A stretch of 64,000 nt of DNA from Micropruina sonneratiae (lineage in GTDB: Bacteria > Actinomycetota > Actinomycetes > Propionibacteriales > Propionibacteriaceae): assembly GCF_025972045.1 (NCBI RefSeq), contig NZ_JAPDHX010000002.1, positions 372,001 through 436,000 on the forward strand, read 5' to 3'. This document shows positions 34,853-45,114 of the stretch, in pieces. The notes beneath the pieces were generated by a model that was not told the origin of the DNA, searched no databases, and saw only the letters and a list, made by a program, of their open reading frames with translations. A program made the position numbers and the translations under genes. Within the stretch, counting starts at the first letter, position 1; the number at the start of each line of letters is the position of its first letter.

Positions 34853-35914
34853 TCAGCCGTCACCGAACAGATCCGGTTCGGACGCCTGCGGCGCCACCAG
34901 CCCCAGATGCGCCCAGCCGCGCGGGGTCGCAACCCGCCCCCGCGGCGTCCGCATCAGGAAGCCCTGGCGGACGAGGAACGGTTCGGCAACCTCCTCGACG
35001 GTCTCGGCCTCTTCGCCGACGGCCATCGCCAGCGTCGACAGACCGACCGGGCCACCGCCGAAGCGCTCGCACAGGGCCGACAGGACACCCCGGTCGAGCC
35101 GGTCCAAACCAAGTTCGTCGACCTCGTACAGTTCCAGGGCCGCGATCGCGGTGCGTGGATCGAGGCGTCCATCGGCCCGCACCTGCGCATAGTCGCGGAC
35201 CCGCCGCAGCAGCCGGTTCGCGATCCGCGGGGTGCCGCGCGACCGCGAGGCGATCACTTCGTCGGTCCCCCCTTCCAGCCTGATGCCCAGCAACGACGCC
35301 GAGCGGCGCACGATCGAACGCAACGCCTCGGTGTCGTAGAAGTCGAGTTGGGCGGTGAACCCGAAGCGGTCCCGCAACGGACCGGGCAGCAGGCCGGCCC
35401 GGGTGGTGGCGCCGACCAGGGTGAACGGCGGTATCTCGAGCGGGATGGCGGTCGCCCCGGGACCCTTGCCGACCACCACGTCGACCCGGAAGTCCTCCAT
35501 CGCCAGGTACAGCATCTCTTCGGCCGGACGCGACATGCGATGGATCTCGTCGAGGAAGAACACCTCACCCTCGGTCAGCCCCGAAAGGATGGCGGCCAGG
35601 TCGCCGGCGTGCTGGATGGCCGGCCCCGACGAGATCCGGATCGGCGAACCGAGCTCGGCCGCGATGATCATCGCCAGGGTCGTCTTGCCCAGTCCCGGCG
35701 GGCCGGACAGCAACACGTGGTCGGGCACCGAGCCGCGGTGTCGGGCGGCGTCCAGCACCAGTGAGAGCTGGTCGCTGACCCGCGGCTGACCGGCGAACTC
35801 GCCCAGGGTCGAGGGCCGCAGCGCCGACTCGGCCAGCAGCTCGCCGTCCTGGGCGTGCGGATCCATCACTTCGGCGCCGTCGTGCCGGTCAGCCATCGCG
35901 TCCCGTTCGCTCAC
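34853..35914 (-). CDS. ruvB: Holliday junction branch migration helicase RuvB
   Basis: 353-residue AAA+ motor that drives branch migration with RuvA. Signatures: [15 protein letters not shown], Walker [15 protein letters not shown] (about 68-81), Walker [12 protein letters not shown], and [20 protein letters not shown] (sensor 1 and arginine finger). The C-terminal winged helix has [23 protein letters not shown] 35914 overlaps the ruvA stop as GTGA. Last gene of the ruvC-ruvA-ruvB operon. Confidence 0.97.
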   Translation of the reverse strand: MSERDAMADRHDGAEVMDPHAQDGELLAESALRPSTLGEFAGQPRVSDQLSLVLDAARHRGSVPDHVLLSGPPGLGKTTLAMIIAAELGSPIRISSGPAIQHAGDLAAILSGLTEGEVFFLDEIHRMSRPAEEMLYLAMEDFRVDVVVGKGPGATAIPLEIPPFTLVGATTRAGLLPGPLRDRFGFTAQLDFYDTEALRSIVRRSASLLGIRLEGGTDEVIASRSRGTPRIANRLLRRVRDYAQVRADGRLDPRTAIAALELYEVDELGLDRLDRGVLSALCERFGGGPVGLSTLAMAVGEEAETVEEVAEPFLVRQGFLMRTPRGRVATPRGWAHLGLVAPQASEPDLFGDG

Positions 35915-36513
35915 TTGGCCAGGCTACGGAGCGCGGCGCGCATCAGCACGGCGACGGGCGTGGCGGGGTCGGACTCGACGAGATGGGCGACGCCGTCGCA
36001 CGCCCGGTCCGCGTCGCGCGCCGACCAGCCGAGGCCCTCCAGCCCGCCCTTGACCTGGTCGCGCCACTGCTGCCCGGACGCCGTGGCCGGCGCGGCTGCC
36101 GAGGTGGCGGCGAGGGTGTTGATCTTGTCCTTCAACTCGATGACCAGCCGCTGGGCGCCCTTCACCCCGATGCCGGGCACCTTGGTCAGGGCCGGAATGT
36201 TCTCGGCTGCGACGGCGGCGCGCAGGGCGTCCGGGCTGAGCACAGAGACGACCGCCTGGGCGATCTTCGGACCGATCCCGGAGGCTGACTGGACCAGTTC
36301 GAAGCAGTCCCGCTCGTCGGCGTCCGCGAAGCCGTACAGGGTCAGCGAGTCCTCGCGCACCACCAGCGAGGTGGCCAGGGTGGTGGGCTGACCGATCCGA
36401 ACCGCGGAGGCCGTGGCCGGGGTGCACAGGGCGCGGACGCCGAACCCGTTCAGGTCGACCACCACCCAGGTGGTGCCGGCGGCCACGACGGTGCCGGTGA
36501 GCTGGGCGATCAT
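35911..36513 (-). CDS. ruvA: Holliday junction DNA helicase subunit RuvA
   Basis: 200-residue tetrameric Holliday junction-binding protein. Domain I OB fold [25 protein letters not shown]; domain II helix-hairpin-helix repeats with [16 protein letters not shown] and [19 protein letters not shown]; a flexible Ala-rich linker; and domain III ([17 protein letters not shown]) that contacts RuvB. ATG 36513 overlaps the ruvC stop (ATGA); the longer open frame upstream lies within ruvC. Confidence 0.96.
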   Translation of the reverse strand: MIAQLTGTVVAAGTTWVVVDLNGFGVRALCTPATASAVRIGQPTTLATSLVVREDSLTLYGFADADERDCFELVQSASGIGPKIAQAVVSVLSPDALRAAVAAENIPALTKVPGIGVKGAQRLVIELKDKINTLAATSAAAPATASGQQWRDQVKGGLEGLGWSARDADRACDGVAHLVESDPATPVAVLMRAALRSLAK

Positions 36514-37064
36514 GCTCTCCTCCTGCGGTCGGGGCGGGTGTGGGTGGTGGCGCGCCGTTGCAGGTCGACCGCGGCGGCCAGCCTGGCCTGACCGGCGCCC
36601 CGCCACAGTTGGCAGACGGCGAGCGCCACGGCGTCCGCGGCGTCGGCGGGCCTGGGCGCCTCGGCGAGTTTCAGCACCCGGGTGACCATCGCGGCGATCT
36701 GGGCCTTGTCGGCGCGACCCGAGCCGGTGATCGCGGCCTTGACCTCGCTGGGCGTGTGCTGGTGCACGGGCAGCCGGTGCCGCGCGGCCAGCAACAGCGC
36801 GACGCCGGCGGCCTGGGCGGTGCCGATCACCGTCATCGTGTTGTGCTGGCTGAACACCCGCTCGACCGCGATGACGTCGGGGCGGTGCCGGCCGATCCAC
36901 TCATCCAGGCCGGTCTCGATGGCGAGCAGCCGGCTGGACAGTTCGGCGTCCGCGGGGGTGCGGATCACGCCCGCCTCGACCAGCGTCGGCGTCCGGCCGG
37001 GGACGCCGTCAACGACCCCCACCCCACAGCGGGTCAGGCCCGGGTCGACCCCCAGCACACGCAT
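36510..37064 (-). CDS. ruvC: Crossover junction endonuclease RuvC
   Basis: 184-residue resolvase that cuts Holliday junctions. [18 protein letters not shown] gives the first catalytic aspartate (Asp7), [21 protein letters not shown] a glutamate, and the C-terminal [13 protein letters not shown] the last acidic pair. Its C-terminus is basic ([15 protein letters not shown]). First gene of the ruv operon, with a ribosome site TGGGAG and a LexA-type box 22 bases upstream of the ATG. Confidence 0.96.
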   Translation of the reverse strand: MRVLGVDPGLTRCGVGVVDGVPGRTPTLVEAGVIRTPADAELSSRLLAIETGLDEWIGRHRPDVIAVERVFSQHNTMTVIGTAQAAGVALLLAARHRLPVHQHTPSEVKAAITGSGRADKAQIAAMVTRVLKLAEAPRPADAADAVALAVCQLWRGAGQARLAAAVDLQRRATTHTRPDRRRRA

Positions 37065-37085
37065 GTGGTTAGAACTCCCATCGGC

Positions 37086-37099
37086 CGAACAGATGTTCG
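37086..37099. promoter_or_regulatory. LexA (SOS) box upstream of ruvCAB
   Basis: CGAACAGATGTTCG is a full match to the Gram-positive/actinobacterial LexA operator CGAACRNRYGTTCG. It lies 22 bases before the ruvC start, in the 89-base gap after yebC. LexA repression and DNA-damage induction of ruvCAB are inferred from the match. Confidence 0.85.
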
Positions 37100-37153
37100 G
37101 ATACTAACCGACGGCGCGGCTCCGGCGCGGGAACGACCCGCGCGGCGGGGGGG

Positions 37154-37918
37154 TCACTCGAGCTCGGCGAGCACCTCATCGGGGACGTCCTCGTTGGAGT
37201 ACACCGTCTGCACGTCGTCGACGTCCTCGATCGCGTCGAGCAGCCGGAACAACTTCTCGGCGGCATCCTTGGCGTCGATCGCCTGGGTGTACTGCGGCAC
37301 GAACTGCACCTCGGCCGAGTCGTAGTCGAGGCCGGCCTCCTGCACGGCCTTGCGGACGTCGACGACCACACTCGGGTCGGAGATCACCTTGAGCGTCTCG
37401 CCCTCGTCGGAGACGTCCTCGGGATCGGCGTCCAGGGTGGCCTCGAGCAGGTCGTCCTCGCCGACCTCCCGGCCGTTCTGTGCCTTGCTGACCTCGACGA
37501 CGCCCTTGCGGTCGAAGATCCGCGACACCGACCCGACGTCGGCCATGGTGCCGCCGTTGCGGGTGACCGCCACCTTCACGTCGGACGCCGACCGGTTGCG
37601 GTTGTCGGTCAGGCACTCGATCAGGATCGCCACGCCGCCGGGGCCGTAGGCCTCGTACATGATCTCGGTGTAGTCGACCGCCTCGCCGCCGACACCGGAG
37701 CCGCGCTTGACCGCGCGGTCGATGTTGTCGTTGGGGACGGAGTTCTTCTTGGCCTTCTGGATGGCGTCGTACAGGGTGGGGTTTCCGCCGGGGTCACCGC
37801 CGCCGACCCGCGCCGCCACCTCGATCTTCTTGATCAGGTTGGCGAACAGCTTGCCGCGCTTGGCATCGATCGCGGCCTTCTTGTGCTTGGTGGTGGCCCA
37901 CTTGGAGTGTCCGCTCAT
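37154..37918 (-). CDS. yebC: YebC/PmpR family protein
   Basis: 254-residue member of the YebC/TACO1 family, which includes translation factors that relieve ribosome stalling and proteins described as transcriptional regulators. The N-terminus [25 protein letters not shown] is diagnostic; [22 protein letters not shown] and [15 protein letters not shown] follow. Its ATG overlaps the stop of the upstream GNAT gene (ATGA). The ruvC gene lies downstream, a very common yebC-ruvC arrangement, but here the SOS box separates them. Confidence 0.95.
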   Translation of the reverse strand: MSGHSKWATTKHKKAAIDAKRGKLFANLIKKIEVAARVGGGDPGGNPTLYDAIQKAKKNSVPNDNIDRAVKRGSGVGGEAVDYTEIMYEAYGPGGVAILIECLTDNRNRSASDVKVAVTRNGGTMADVGSVSRIFDRKGVVEVSKAQNGREVGEDDLLEATLDADPEDVSDEGETLKVISDPSVVVDVRKAVQEAGLDYDSAEVQFVPQYTQAIDAKDAAEKLFRLLDAIEDVDDVQTVYSNEDVPDEVLAELE

Positions 37919-38925
37919 GTACGTCCCATCTGCTGCTCGTCCGTTTTCGCGGCCTCGATTCTATCGGTCGCCGGATGGCTCACGTACCAGACCATCGAGT
38001 CGATGCTGGTGTAGCCCAGGGCCTCGTAGGGCCGGGCGCCCTGATCGGAGTCGGTCTCGACGCCGATGCCGGCGATCGCCAGGCCGGCCGCGCAGAACGC
38101 CTCGTTGCTGCGGGCGAGCAGCGCGGTGAACAGTCCCCGGTTGCGCCAGGCGGGCTGCGCGCCCAGGTACTCGGTCCAGCCGGCGCGGTCACCGGCCAGG
38201 TTCGTCTCGCAGTTCAGCGCCCAGCCGACCGGAGCGTCGCCGTCCAGCGCCACCCACGACCAGTCGTCGCGGATGTCGGCGCTCGCCAGGCCCCAGCGCC
38301 AGGCGTCGGCGTCCAGGACGTCGGCCGGGTGGCTCACCGCGGAGTTGTACAGCCTGCGCACCGCCTCACTCCAGCCCGGACCGAACTGTTCGAGGGTGAT
38401 GCCCGGCACCGACGCCGCGAACGTTCGTTCGCTGAGGCTGCGCTGCAACGCGTGGTACCACTTCTGGGCCCGGAAACCGGAGGCCGGCAGCGTCTCGGCC
38501 AGGAACAGGTTGCTGCCCGAGGCCAGCATCACCAGTTCGAGCGGGCCCCGGCCCTCGCCGTGCGCCCGGTACCACTCGACCGACCGGTCCACCTGCCAGC
38601 GCAGCAGCGTGTCCTGGACGCCCTCGTCGCGCCAGGCCGGGTGGCACCCGCCGTGCAGGTGCAGCCGGTTCGGCGGCTCCCCCTGTTCGGGCAGGCGCAC
38701 CCAGGCATAGGCGATCAGGGTGCCGCTGGGCTTGCGCAGCACCACCCCGGTGCGGGTGTCGCGGACGGTCTCGCGGGCCACCGCGGCCTGGAGTGCGTTC
38801 AGGTCGTGATGATGGGTGGCGTCGCCGAAGTGTTCCTCGGCGGCCACCAGCCCGGCGATCTCGGACAGGTCCTGCTGGGACAGCCAGTGCCAGGTGCAGC
38901 CGTGACTCTTTGCCGGTGTGGGCAT
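37915..38925 (-). CDS. Double-GNAT acetyltransferase-like protein
   Basis: 336 residues with two GNAT-type halves. The first spans about 14-150 ([35 protein letters not shown]) and the second about 170-325, where [20 protein letters not shown] has the acetyl-CoA-binding R/Q-x-x-G-x-G/A-like loop, followed by [18 protein letters not shown]. The tandem layout resembles mycothiol synthase (MshD) and other two-domain GNATs, but no MshD-specific residues can be claimed. Translationally coupled to yebC. Substrate unknown. Confidence 0.8.
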   Translation of the reverse strand: MPTPAKSHGCTWHWLSQQDLSEIAGLVAAEEHFGDATHHHDLNALQAAVARETVRDTRTGVVLRKPSGTLIAYAWVRLPEQGEPPNRLHLHGGCHPAWRDEGVQDTLLRWQVDRSVEWYRAHGEGRGPLELVMLASGSNLFLAETLPASGFRAQKWYHALQRSLSERTFAASVPGITLEQFGPGWSEAVRRLYNSAVSHPADVLDADAWRWGLASADIRDDWSWVALDGDAPVGWALNCETNLAGDRAGWTEYLGAQPAWRNRGLFTALLARSNEAFCAAGLAIAGIGVETDSDQGARPYEALGYTSIDSMVWYVSHPATDRIEAAKTDEQQMGRT

Positions 38926-38945
38926 CGTCGCCTCCTTCGGCCAAT

Positions 38946-39680
38946 CTAGCCGGGTTGCCCGGACGCCACGGCCAGAGCGTCGGGCAGGGTGAAGTTGCCG
39001 ACGTACAGGGCGGTGCCGATGATCGCGCCGGTGACGCCCGCAGGGACCAGTTCGCGCAGGGCCGAGAGGTCGTCGAGGCGGGCGATTCCGCCGGAGGCGA
39101 TGACCTCGGCATCGGTGCGGCCCGCCACGTCGCGCAGCAGGTCGAGGTTGGGTCCGGTCAGCATGCCGTCGGATTTCACGTCGGTGACCACGAACGTGGC
39201 GCAGCCGGCGGCCGACAGCCGCTCGACCGCTTCGGCCCAGTCGCCGCCCTCGCGGACCCAGCCGCGAGCGGCCAGCCGGGTGCCCTTGACGTCGATGGCG
39301 ATGCCGATCCGGTCACCGTGCTCGCCGATCACCTTCTCGCACCAGGCCGGATCCTCCAGCGCGGCGGTGCCGATGTTGACCCGGCGGCAGCCGGTGGCGA
39401 GCGCGCGCTCCAAGGACGCGTCGTCCCGGATCCCGCCCGACAGCTCCACGTTGAGGCTCAGCCGGTCGGTGATCGCCGCGATCACCACGGCGTTCGAGCC
39501 CCGTCCGAAGGCGGCGTCCAGGTCGACCAGGTGCAGCCACTGCGCGCCGGCGTCCTGCCAGCGCAGCGCAGCCGCGAGCGGGTCGCCGAACACCTTCTCG
39601 GAGCCAGCCACCCCCTGGGTGAGCTGGACGGCCTGGCCGTTCTGGACGTCGACGGCGGGCAACAGGGTGAGTGCGGTCAC
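38946..39680 (-). CDS. priA: PriA/HisA: phosphoribosyl isomerase
   Basis: 244-residue TIM barrel that isomerises ProFAR in histidine synthesis and, in many actinobacteria, also PRA in tryptophan synthesis. [15 protein letters not shown] bears the first catalytic Asp (about 10); [15 protein letters not shown] is the PriA-type block; [14 protein letters not shown] bears the second catalytic Asp; [11 protein letters not shown] is a phosphate loop. Dual activity is inferred from the branch; trpF is not in the window. GTG 39680 has TATGGT about 8 bases upstream and no ribosome site, so it may have its own leaderless promoter. It is separated from hisH by two unrelated genes. Confidence 0.92.
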   Translation of the reverse strand: MTALTLLPAVDVQNGQAVQLTQGVAGSEKVFGDPLAAALRWQDAGAQWLHLVDLDAAFGRGSNAVVIAAITDRLSLNVELSGGIRDDASLERALATGCRRVNIGTAALEDPAWCEKVIGEHGDRIGIAIDVKGTRLAARGWVREGGDWAEAVERLSAAGCATFVVTDVKSDGMLTGPNLDLLRDVAGRTDAEVIASGGIARLDDLSALRELVPAGVTGAIIGTALYVGNFTLPDALAVASGQPG

Positions 39681-39807
39681 GCTGAAAGACCATAGCCGGG
39701 CTGCGGGGTCGGGGCCGATTCGGGTTGGCCGGTAGGACGCCTCAGCCGGCAGCGGGCCCAGCGGAGCAACGGCCACCACCGTGTACCGGTGAAGTGCCGC
39801 AGGGGTT

Positions 39808-40166
39808 TCACAGCGGCTGCATGCTGGCGCGCTGCGGCTCGAGCATCGCCTCGACGGCGTCCGCCAGGTCGCCGACCGGACGCCGCGCGTCGAGTTCGAG
39901 GGTGGCCCCGCGGCGCAGTAGCGGCTCCACGGTCTCGTGGTACCCGGCGATCTCGTAGAACCGGCCCTGGTTCTCGGCGGTGCCACTCACCACCAGTTCG
40001 GCGTGGGCGTCGAGCAGCGCAGCCATCCGCGGCTCGTCCCACCACCCCTGGCGCACCCCCAGCCGTCGTAGTCGGTGTCGACGCAGCGGTGTCCGCGGCG
40101 GCCGAGCTCGGCGAGCAGGGTCGACTTGCCCGCCCCCGACATTCCCGTCACCAGTACCCGTGCCAC
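39808..40166 (-). pseudogene. Decayed P-loop nucleotide-kinase-like gene (frameshift plus deletion)
   Basis: From GTG 40166 the translation gives VARVLVTGMSGAGKSTLLAEL and then CVDTDYDGW, the P-loop and DTDYDGW block of an actinobacterial adenylate-kinase-like ATPase family. At about 40056-40060 the frame shifts in a run of five G (minus strand). The second frame continues [37 protein letters not shown] and [19 protein letters not shown] to a stop at 39808. Relatives as I recall them carry about 40-50 more residues (lid and base-binding region) between the GRFY and EPLLRR blocks, so an internal deletion is also likely. The gene is probably non-functional. Confidence 0.75.
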
Positions 40167-40188
40167 GGCGTCCAGGCTAGTGGAGGGC

Positions 40189-41185
40189 CTATTCGTAGGT
40201 GGCCCGGACCCAGTCGCGGATGAACTTTCCCGGCGGCCAGGTTGTCGTCGAGGTTGGCGACCGAGGTGAACGACACCCGGGCGGCGGGCAGGTACTCACT
40301 CCAGAACGACACCCCGGAGTCCTCGCCGGTGAGCTGCCAAGCGCCGGGTCGCGGCAGCCACAGCCCGAACCCGTAGTCGTCGTCCGGGTCGCGGCCGTCG
40401 GGCGGCGTGGTCATCTCGCGCACCAGGGCGTCCGGCACGATGGCACCGGACTCGAGGGCCCGCCAGAACCGGTGGCAGTCGGGCAGGGAGATGTAGGCGC
40501 CGCCGTCGGGCGCCCCTTCGATCGGCAGGTGGAAGATGTTGCTGCGCAGGCCCTCGGGGTACAGGTAGCCGATGGCGACGTCGCCGGGCAGCGCGTCGGA
40601 GCGCAGGAAGTCGGTGCCCTGCAGCCCGGCCGGGGCGAACACGCGATCGCGGATGAGTTGCTGGAACCGCACCCCCGAGGCGCGCTCGGCCAGCACGCCT
40701 AGCAGCACATAGCCGGCATTGCTGTACTCGAAGTCCGTGCCGGGGGCGAACATCATCGGCTGGTCGAGCAGCGGCAGGAAGTCCTCGGCGCAGTTGTAGT
40801 CCTGCATGCCGCCCGGGGTCAGGTACTCGTCCTTCTCGGCGTCGTCGTCGAGGTACTCCCCCACCCCCGAGGTGTGGGTCAGCAGTAGGCGCAGCGTGAC
40901 CGCGTCGTCCACCTGCGGCAGGTCGTCGCCGAGCCAGCGGCGCGCAGGGTCGTCCAGGCTCATCGTCGCGTCGGCCACCAGCGACAGCACCGCCAGCGCC
41001 ATGAACGTCTTCGAGCCGCTTGCGATCGCGAACCGGGTCTGTGGCGTGTTCGGGACGCCGTGCGCGCGGTCGGCCAGCCCGAACGCGCCCTCGTAGATGA
41101 CGCCGTCGTCGGTCTCCAGCCGCACCGCGCCGGTGAAGCCGTTCTCGGTGGCGACGGCGACCAGGCCGTCGGAGTCGAAGTCCAT
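40189..41185 (-). CDS. Beta-lactamase-family serine hydrolase, frameshifted near its 3' end
   Basis: About 332 residues if a frameshift is corrected. Penicillin-binding-protein-like fold: ASGSKTFMAL (about 55-64) has the SxxK catalytic serine, EYSNAGYVLLG the YxN motif, and LLTHTSGVGEYL is typical of class C/esterase-type members. At about 40225-40231 (GGGAAA on the minus strand) a one-base insertion disrupts the end. In the other frame it reads KFIRDWVRATYE and stops at 40189, the expected ending; as written, the frame runs on to 40148 with an unrelated tail. No signal peptide, so probably a cytoplasmic esterase or peptidase. Substrate unknown. Confidence 0.75.
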
Positions 41186-41203
41186 CCGGCCAGTCTGGAC
41201 CGC

Positions 41204-41830
41204 TCAGCGCAGGGTGCCCACCCAGTTGCGTAGTAGTACCGCCCCGGCCTGCCCAGACTTCTCGGGGTGGAACTGCGTCGATGACAGCACTCCGATCTCG
41301 ACACCCGCCACGAACCGATCGCCGTCGTGCTCGGCCCAGGTGACAGTCGCGTCGGTGGGCAGGCCCTCGGCCGACCGAACCGCGTAGGAGTGCACGAAGT
41401 AGAACCGCTGCTCGCCCACCGACCCGAACAGGGTCGAGGTGTCCGGGGCGTCGACGGTGTTCCAGCCCATGTGCGGCAGCCGCTCGCTGTGCAGCCGTTC
41501 GACCACGCCCGACAGGACGCCGACGCCCGCGGCGTCGTGGCCGTGCTCGACACCCAGCTCGAACATCACCTGGTGACCGACGCAGATGCCGAGCACCGGA
41601 CGCCCGGCGTCCAGTCGGGCCCGGATCAGCTCCGGTCCGCCGACGGCCTCCAGTCCCGCCATGCAGGCGGCGAAGGCGCCGACGCCCGGCACCACCAGGC
41701 CGTCGGCAGCCAGCGCGCGTTCGGGGTCGGCGGTCAGGGTGACGTCGGCCCCGGCGGCGGTCAACGCCCTGGTCGCCGAATGCAGGTTGCCCGACCCGTA
41801 GTCGAGCACCACCACCCGGGCAGCGCTCAC
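41204..41830 (-). CDS. hisH: Imidazole glycerol phosphate synthase, glutaminase subunit
   Basis: 208 residues. Supplies ammonia from glutamine to HisF in the fifth/sixth histidine steps. [12 protein letters not shown] begins the class I amidotransferase; [14 protein letters not shown] holds the nucleophilic Cys (about 83); and TQFHPEKSG has the catalytic His-x-Glu pair. GTG 41830 overlaps the hisB stop as GTGA. HisF, its obligate partner, is not in this window, so the operon is split. Followed by the serine hydrolase gene rather than priA. Confidence 0.95.
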   Translation of the reverse strand: MSAARVVVLDYGSGNLHSATRALTAAGADVTLTADPERALAADGLVVPGVGAFAACMAGLEAVGGPELIRARLDAGRPVLGICVGHQVMFELGVEHGHDAAGVGVLSGVVERLHSERLPHMGWNTVDAPDTSTLFGSVGEQRFYFVHSYAVRSAEGLPTDATVTWAEHDGDRFVAGVEIGVLSSTQFHPEKSGQAGAVLLRNWVGTLR

Positions 41831-42441
41831 AACGAACCCTTGGTGGACGGGATCGCGTCGGCCACCCGCGGATCGATCGCGACCGCGATCCGCAGGGCCC
41901 GCGCGACCGCCTTGAACTGGGCCTCGACGATGTGGTGCGGGTCGCGCCCGGCCAGCAGCCGCAGGTGCAGGCAGATGCCGGCGTTGATCGCGAAGGACTG
42001 CATCAAGTGATACGTCATCGAACCGGCGTAGGGAACGCCGGAGCCGCCGATCAGCGCGTACACCTGGCCCTCGGGTTCGCCCTCACACACCACGAACGGT
42101 CGGCCCGCGACGTCGACGACGGCATGGGCGAGCGCCTCGTCCAGCGGCACCGTGGCGTCGCCGAAGCGGACGATGCCGCGCTTGTCGCCCAGGGCCTGCT
42201 TGAGCGCCTGGCCGAGCACGATCGCGGTGTCCTCGATCGAGTGGTGGCCGTCGATGTGCAGGTCACCGGTGGTGGTCACGTCCAGGTCGATCAGCGAGTG
42301 CTTGGCCAGCGCGGTGAGCATATGGTCGTAGAAGCCGACGCCGGTGCTGATCGTGGACGCGCCCGTGCCGTCCAGATTCAGCGACACCCGGACGGTCGAT
42401 TCGCTGGTCGACCGCTCGATCACCGCGGTGCGTGCCGTCAT
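41827..42441 (-). CDS. hisB: Imidazoleglycerol-phosphate dehydratase
   Basis: 204-residue monofunctional dehydratase. It starts [19 protein letters not shown] and carries [16 protein letters not shown] and [19 protein letters not shown], the two manganese-binding HHxxE-type motifs, then [17 protein letters not shown] and [17 protein letters not shown]. No phosphatase domain, as in other actinobacteria. ATG 42441 overlaps the hisC stop (ATGA). Length and order (hisD-hisC-hisB-hisH) are standard. Confidence 0.97.
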   Translation of the reverse strand: MTARTAVIERSTSESTVRVSLNLDGTGASTISTGVGFYDHMLTALAKHSLIDLDVTTTGDLHIDGHHSIEDTAIVLGQALKQALGDKRGIVRFGDATVPLDEALAHAVVDVAGRPFVVCEGEPEGQVYALIGGSGVPYAGSMTYHLMQSFAINAGICLHLRLLAGRDPHHIVEAQFKAVARALRIAVAIDPRVADAIPSTKGSL

Positions 42442-43532
42442 CGGATCTCCTCCAGTACCTCGGCCAGGGCCGTGTAGAACGTCTCGGTCTCCTCCGGCGT
42501 TCCGGCCGAAACCCGTAGCCAGCCGGCCGGGCCGGTCTCGCGAATCAGGACGCCGCGGTCGAGCAGCCGCTGCCACACATCATGCCGGTCGGTGAACGGG
42601 CCGAACAGGCAGAAGTTGGCGTCGGAGTCGATCACGTCGACGCCGAGCCGCGGCAGCCGCACCAGCATCTCGTCGCGGGTGCGGCGCAGTTGGTCCACCT
42701 GGCCGAGCAGGAAGGCGGCATGCCGCAGGGCCACCTCGGCGACCAGTTGGGTCTGCGCCGACAGGTGGTAGGGCAGCCGGACGATGCGGCAGGCGTCCAC
42801 GATGGCGGGGGCTGCGGCCAGGTAGCCGACCCGGCCGCCGGCCAGGGCGAACGCCTTGCTCATGGTGCGGCTCACGATCAGGTTGCCGAACCGCGGCAGC
42901 AGGGTGAGCGCGGTGTCCTCGGGATGCTTGGAGAACTCCTGGTAGGCCTCGTCGACCACCACGATCGCGTCGGTGCCGGCCAGCACGGCCTCGGTCACGG
43001 CGAGCGGCGTCCGGGTACCGGTCGGGTTGTTCGGGGTGGTGATGATGACCACGTCGGCGTCGTGCTCGTCGATCGCGGACAGCACGAGCTCGGCGGTCAA
43101 CGTGAAGTCTTCGCGTCGCGGGGCGGTGACGTAGCCGGTGTGGGTGTTGCGCGCGTACTCGGGATACATCGAGTAGGTCGGAGTGAACGACAGCACGGTC
43201 CTACCGGGCCCACCGAAGGCGCCCAGCACGTGGGTCATCACCTCGTTGGAACCGTTGGCGGCCCAGATGTTGTCGATGGTCAGCCCGTGGCCCAGATACT
43301 CGGCCAGCGCGGCGCGCAGCGCGGTCGCCTCACGGTCGGGGTACCGGTTGAACCCGGTCGCGGCCGCGGTCAGGGTGGCCGCCATGTCGGCGGCGATCTC
43401 CGCACTCGGCGGGAACGGGTTCTCGTTGACGTTCAGGCACACCGGCACGTCGAGCTGCGGTGCGCCGTAGGGCTCCTCACCGACCAGTTCCGGTCGCAGC
43501 GGCAGGTCGGCCAGGGTCGGCCCCGGCCTCAC
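42438..43532 (-). CDS. hisC: Histidinol-phosphate aminotransferase
   Basis: 364-residue PLP enzyme of fold type I converting imidazole acetol phosphate to histidinol phosphate. [13 protein letters not shown] is the family entry; [20 protein letters not shown] and [14 protein letters not shown] follow; [11 protein letters not shown] binds the cofactor; [11 protein letters not shown] gives the Asp/Tyr; and [19 protein letters not shown] contains the Schiff-base Lys (about 228). GTG 43532 overlaps the hisD stop (GTGA). The open frame upstream lies inside hisD. Confidence 0.96.
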   Translation of the reverse strand: MRPGPTLADLPLRPELVGEEPYGAPQLDVPVCLNVNENPFPPSAEIAADMAATLTAAATGFNRYPDREATALRAALAEYLGHGLTIDNIWAANGSNEVMTHVLGAFGGPGRTVLSFTPTYSMYPEYARNTHTGYVTAPRREDFTLTAELVLSAIDEHDADVVIITTPNNPTGTRTPLAVTEAVLAGTDAIVVVDEAYQEFSKHPEDTALTLLPRFGNLIVSRTMSKAFALAGGRVGYLAAAPAIVDACRIVRLPYHLSAQTQLVAEVALRHAAFLLGQVDQLRRTRDEMLVRLPRLGVDVIDSDANFCLFGPFTDRHDVWQRLLDRGVLIRETGPAGWLRVSAGTPEETETFYTALAEVLEEIR

Positions 43533-44953
43533 CGCAGGTCCCCCGCCGTCGTCATCCCGGCGGACGACCCCGTCATCCCGGCCGCCGATTTCGTCATCCC
43601 GGCCGACGCCGGGATCTCGTCCGCCGCCCCGCCGCCGGCCGCCCCCGCCGTCCGACCCCCGCCACGGCGCACCGTGACCGCGGCCCCGTGCGCGGGCAGG
43701 TTCTCGGCCCCGGCGAAGGTCTCCACCACCCCGGCCACCTGCAGCAGGGCGTCGCGGGAGTAGTCGATGACGTGCACGTTCTTCAAAAAGCTGTTCACGT
43801 TCAACCCCGAGGAGTGGCAGGCGCAGCCGGCGGTGGGCAGTACGTGGGTGCTGCCCGCGCTGTAGTCGCCCAGCGACACCGGCGACCACGACCCGACGAA
43901 AATCGCACCGGCGTTGCGGACGCGGCCCGCCACCGCGTAGGCGTCGCGGGTCTGCACCTCGAGGTGCTCGGCGGCGTAGGCGTTCACCACGGCCAACCCC
44001 TGCTCGAGGTCGTCGACCAGCACGATCGCGGACTGCTCACCGCCCAGCGCCGTGCGCACCCGCTCTGCGTGCCGGGTGGCCGCCACCTGCGGCTCGAGTT
44101 CGGCCCGGACTGCGTCGGCCAGCCCGGTCGAGTCGGTGACCAGCACCGCCCCGGCGAGCGGATCGTGTTCGGCCTGCGAGATCAGGTCGGCGGCCACGAA
44201 GGCCGGCTCGGCGGAATCGTCGGCCAGGATCGCGATCTCGGTCGGACCGGCCTCGGCGTCGATGCCGACGACGCCGCGCAGCAGCCGCTTGGCCGCCACC
44301 ACGTAGATGTTGCCCGGTCCGGTGACCATCTCGACCCGCTCGCACAGGCCGGGAACGCCGTGGGCGAACATGGCGATCGCCTGCGCACCGCCCACCGCGT
44401 ACACCTCCTCGACGCCGAGCAGGGCGCACACCGCCAGGATCGTCGGATGCGGCAGGGCGCCGAACTCGGCCTGCGGAGGGGACGCCACCGCGATCGACGA
44501 CACCCCGGCCACCTGGGCGGGCACCACGTTCATCAGCACCGAGGACGCCAGCGGCGCCAGCCCGCCCGGCACGTACAACCCGACCCGGTCGACCGCGACG
44601 GTGCGCGCCTCGACCACCGCCCCGGGCGCGGGTTCGACCCGGACGGTGCCGGCGCGGCCCTCCCGCTCGGCGACTGCCCGGCGGCGCCGGATGGACTCCA
44701 CCAGCGCGGCCCGCAGGTCGGCGCTGAGGTTCCGCTCGGCGTCCGCAATGGCTGCGGCCGGCACCCGGAAACTCTCCGGCAGGCAGCGGTCGAACCGCTG
44801 CGAGAACTCGCGCAGGGCGTCCTCGCCACGCTCGGCGACGGCGTCACAGATCGGCCGCACCGACTCGACCGCATGCTCGACGTCCATCGGGGCCCGAGGC
44901 ACGACGGTGCGGTAGTCGACGGCCTGCCCGCGCAGGTCAAGGGTGCGGATCAC
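43529..44953 (-). CDS. hisD: Histidinol dehydrogenase with repeat-encoded C-terminal tail
   Basis: 474 residues; catalyses the last two steps, histidinol to histidine, with NAD and zinc. [70 protein letters not shown] and AAEHLEVQT are canonical, including zinc and catalytic Glu/His residues. Usual length is 430-445. The last approximately 35 residues (440-474), with [16 protein letters not shown] and SSAGMT, are encoded by the dispersed palindromic repeat (43551-43620), so the tail is an insertion carried to the hisC overlap. First gene of the his operon. Confidence 0.95.
   Translation of the reverse strand: MIRTLDLRGQAVDYRTVVPRAPMDVEHAVESVRPICDAVAERGEDALREFSQRFDRCLPESFRVPAAAIADAERNLSADLRAALVESIRRRRAVAEREGRAGTVRVEPAPGAVVEARTVAVDRVGLYVPGGLAPLASSVLMNVVPAQVAGVSSIAVASPPQAEFGALPHPTILAVCALLGVEEVYAVGGAQAIAMFAHGVPGLCERVEMVTGPGNIYVVAAKRLLRGVVGIDAEAGPTEIAILADDSAEPAFVAADLISQAEHDPLAGAVLVTDSTGLADAVRAELEPQVAATRHAERVRTALGGEQSAIVLVDDLEQGLAVVNAYAAEHLEVQTRDAYAVAGRVRNAGAIFVGSWSPVSLGDYSAGSTHVLPTAGCACHSSGLNVNSFLKNVHVIDYSRDALLQVAGVVETFAGAENLPAHGAAVTVRRGGGRTAGAAGGGAADEIPASAGMTKSAAGMTGSSAGMTTAGDLR
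43551..43620. repeat. Palindromic repeat cluster inside the 3' end of hisD
   Basis: Three copies of GTCATCCCGG at 43551-43560, 43572-43581 and 43593-43602 (21-base spacing). The last continues into GACGCCGGGATCTCG, completing the palindrome CCCGGCCGACGCCGGG (43598-43613). Same family as 10932-10953 and 23328-23416. Its 21-base period keeps the reading frame of hisD. Confidence 0.88.
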
Positions 44954-45114
44954 CCTGCGATTCTACGGACGCCGCCGCCCGCCCCGCCGCCTGCCCGGTT
45001 GGTGAGTGGCGGGAGCACTCGGGCGCCCGGCCACACGAAGGATCCCGACCGGCTCGTTCGGCGAGACCCCGGGACGCGGTGCCCGGGAGTTGCCGGGCGT
45101 GCAAGGGTGGAGGC

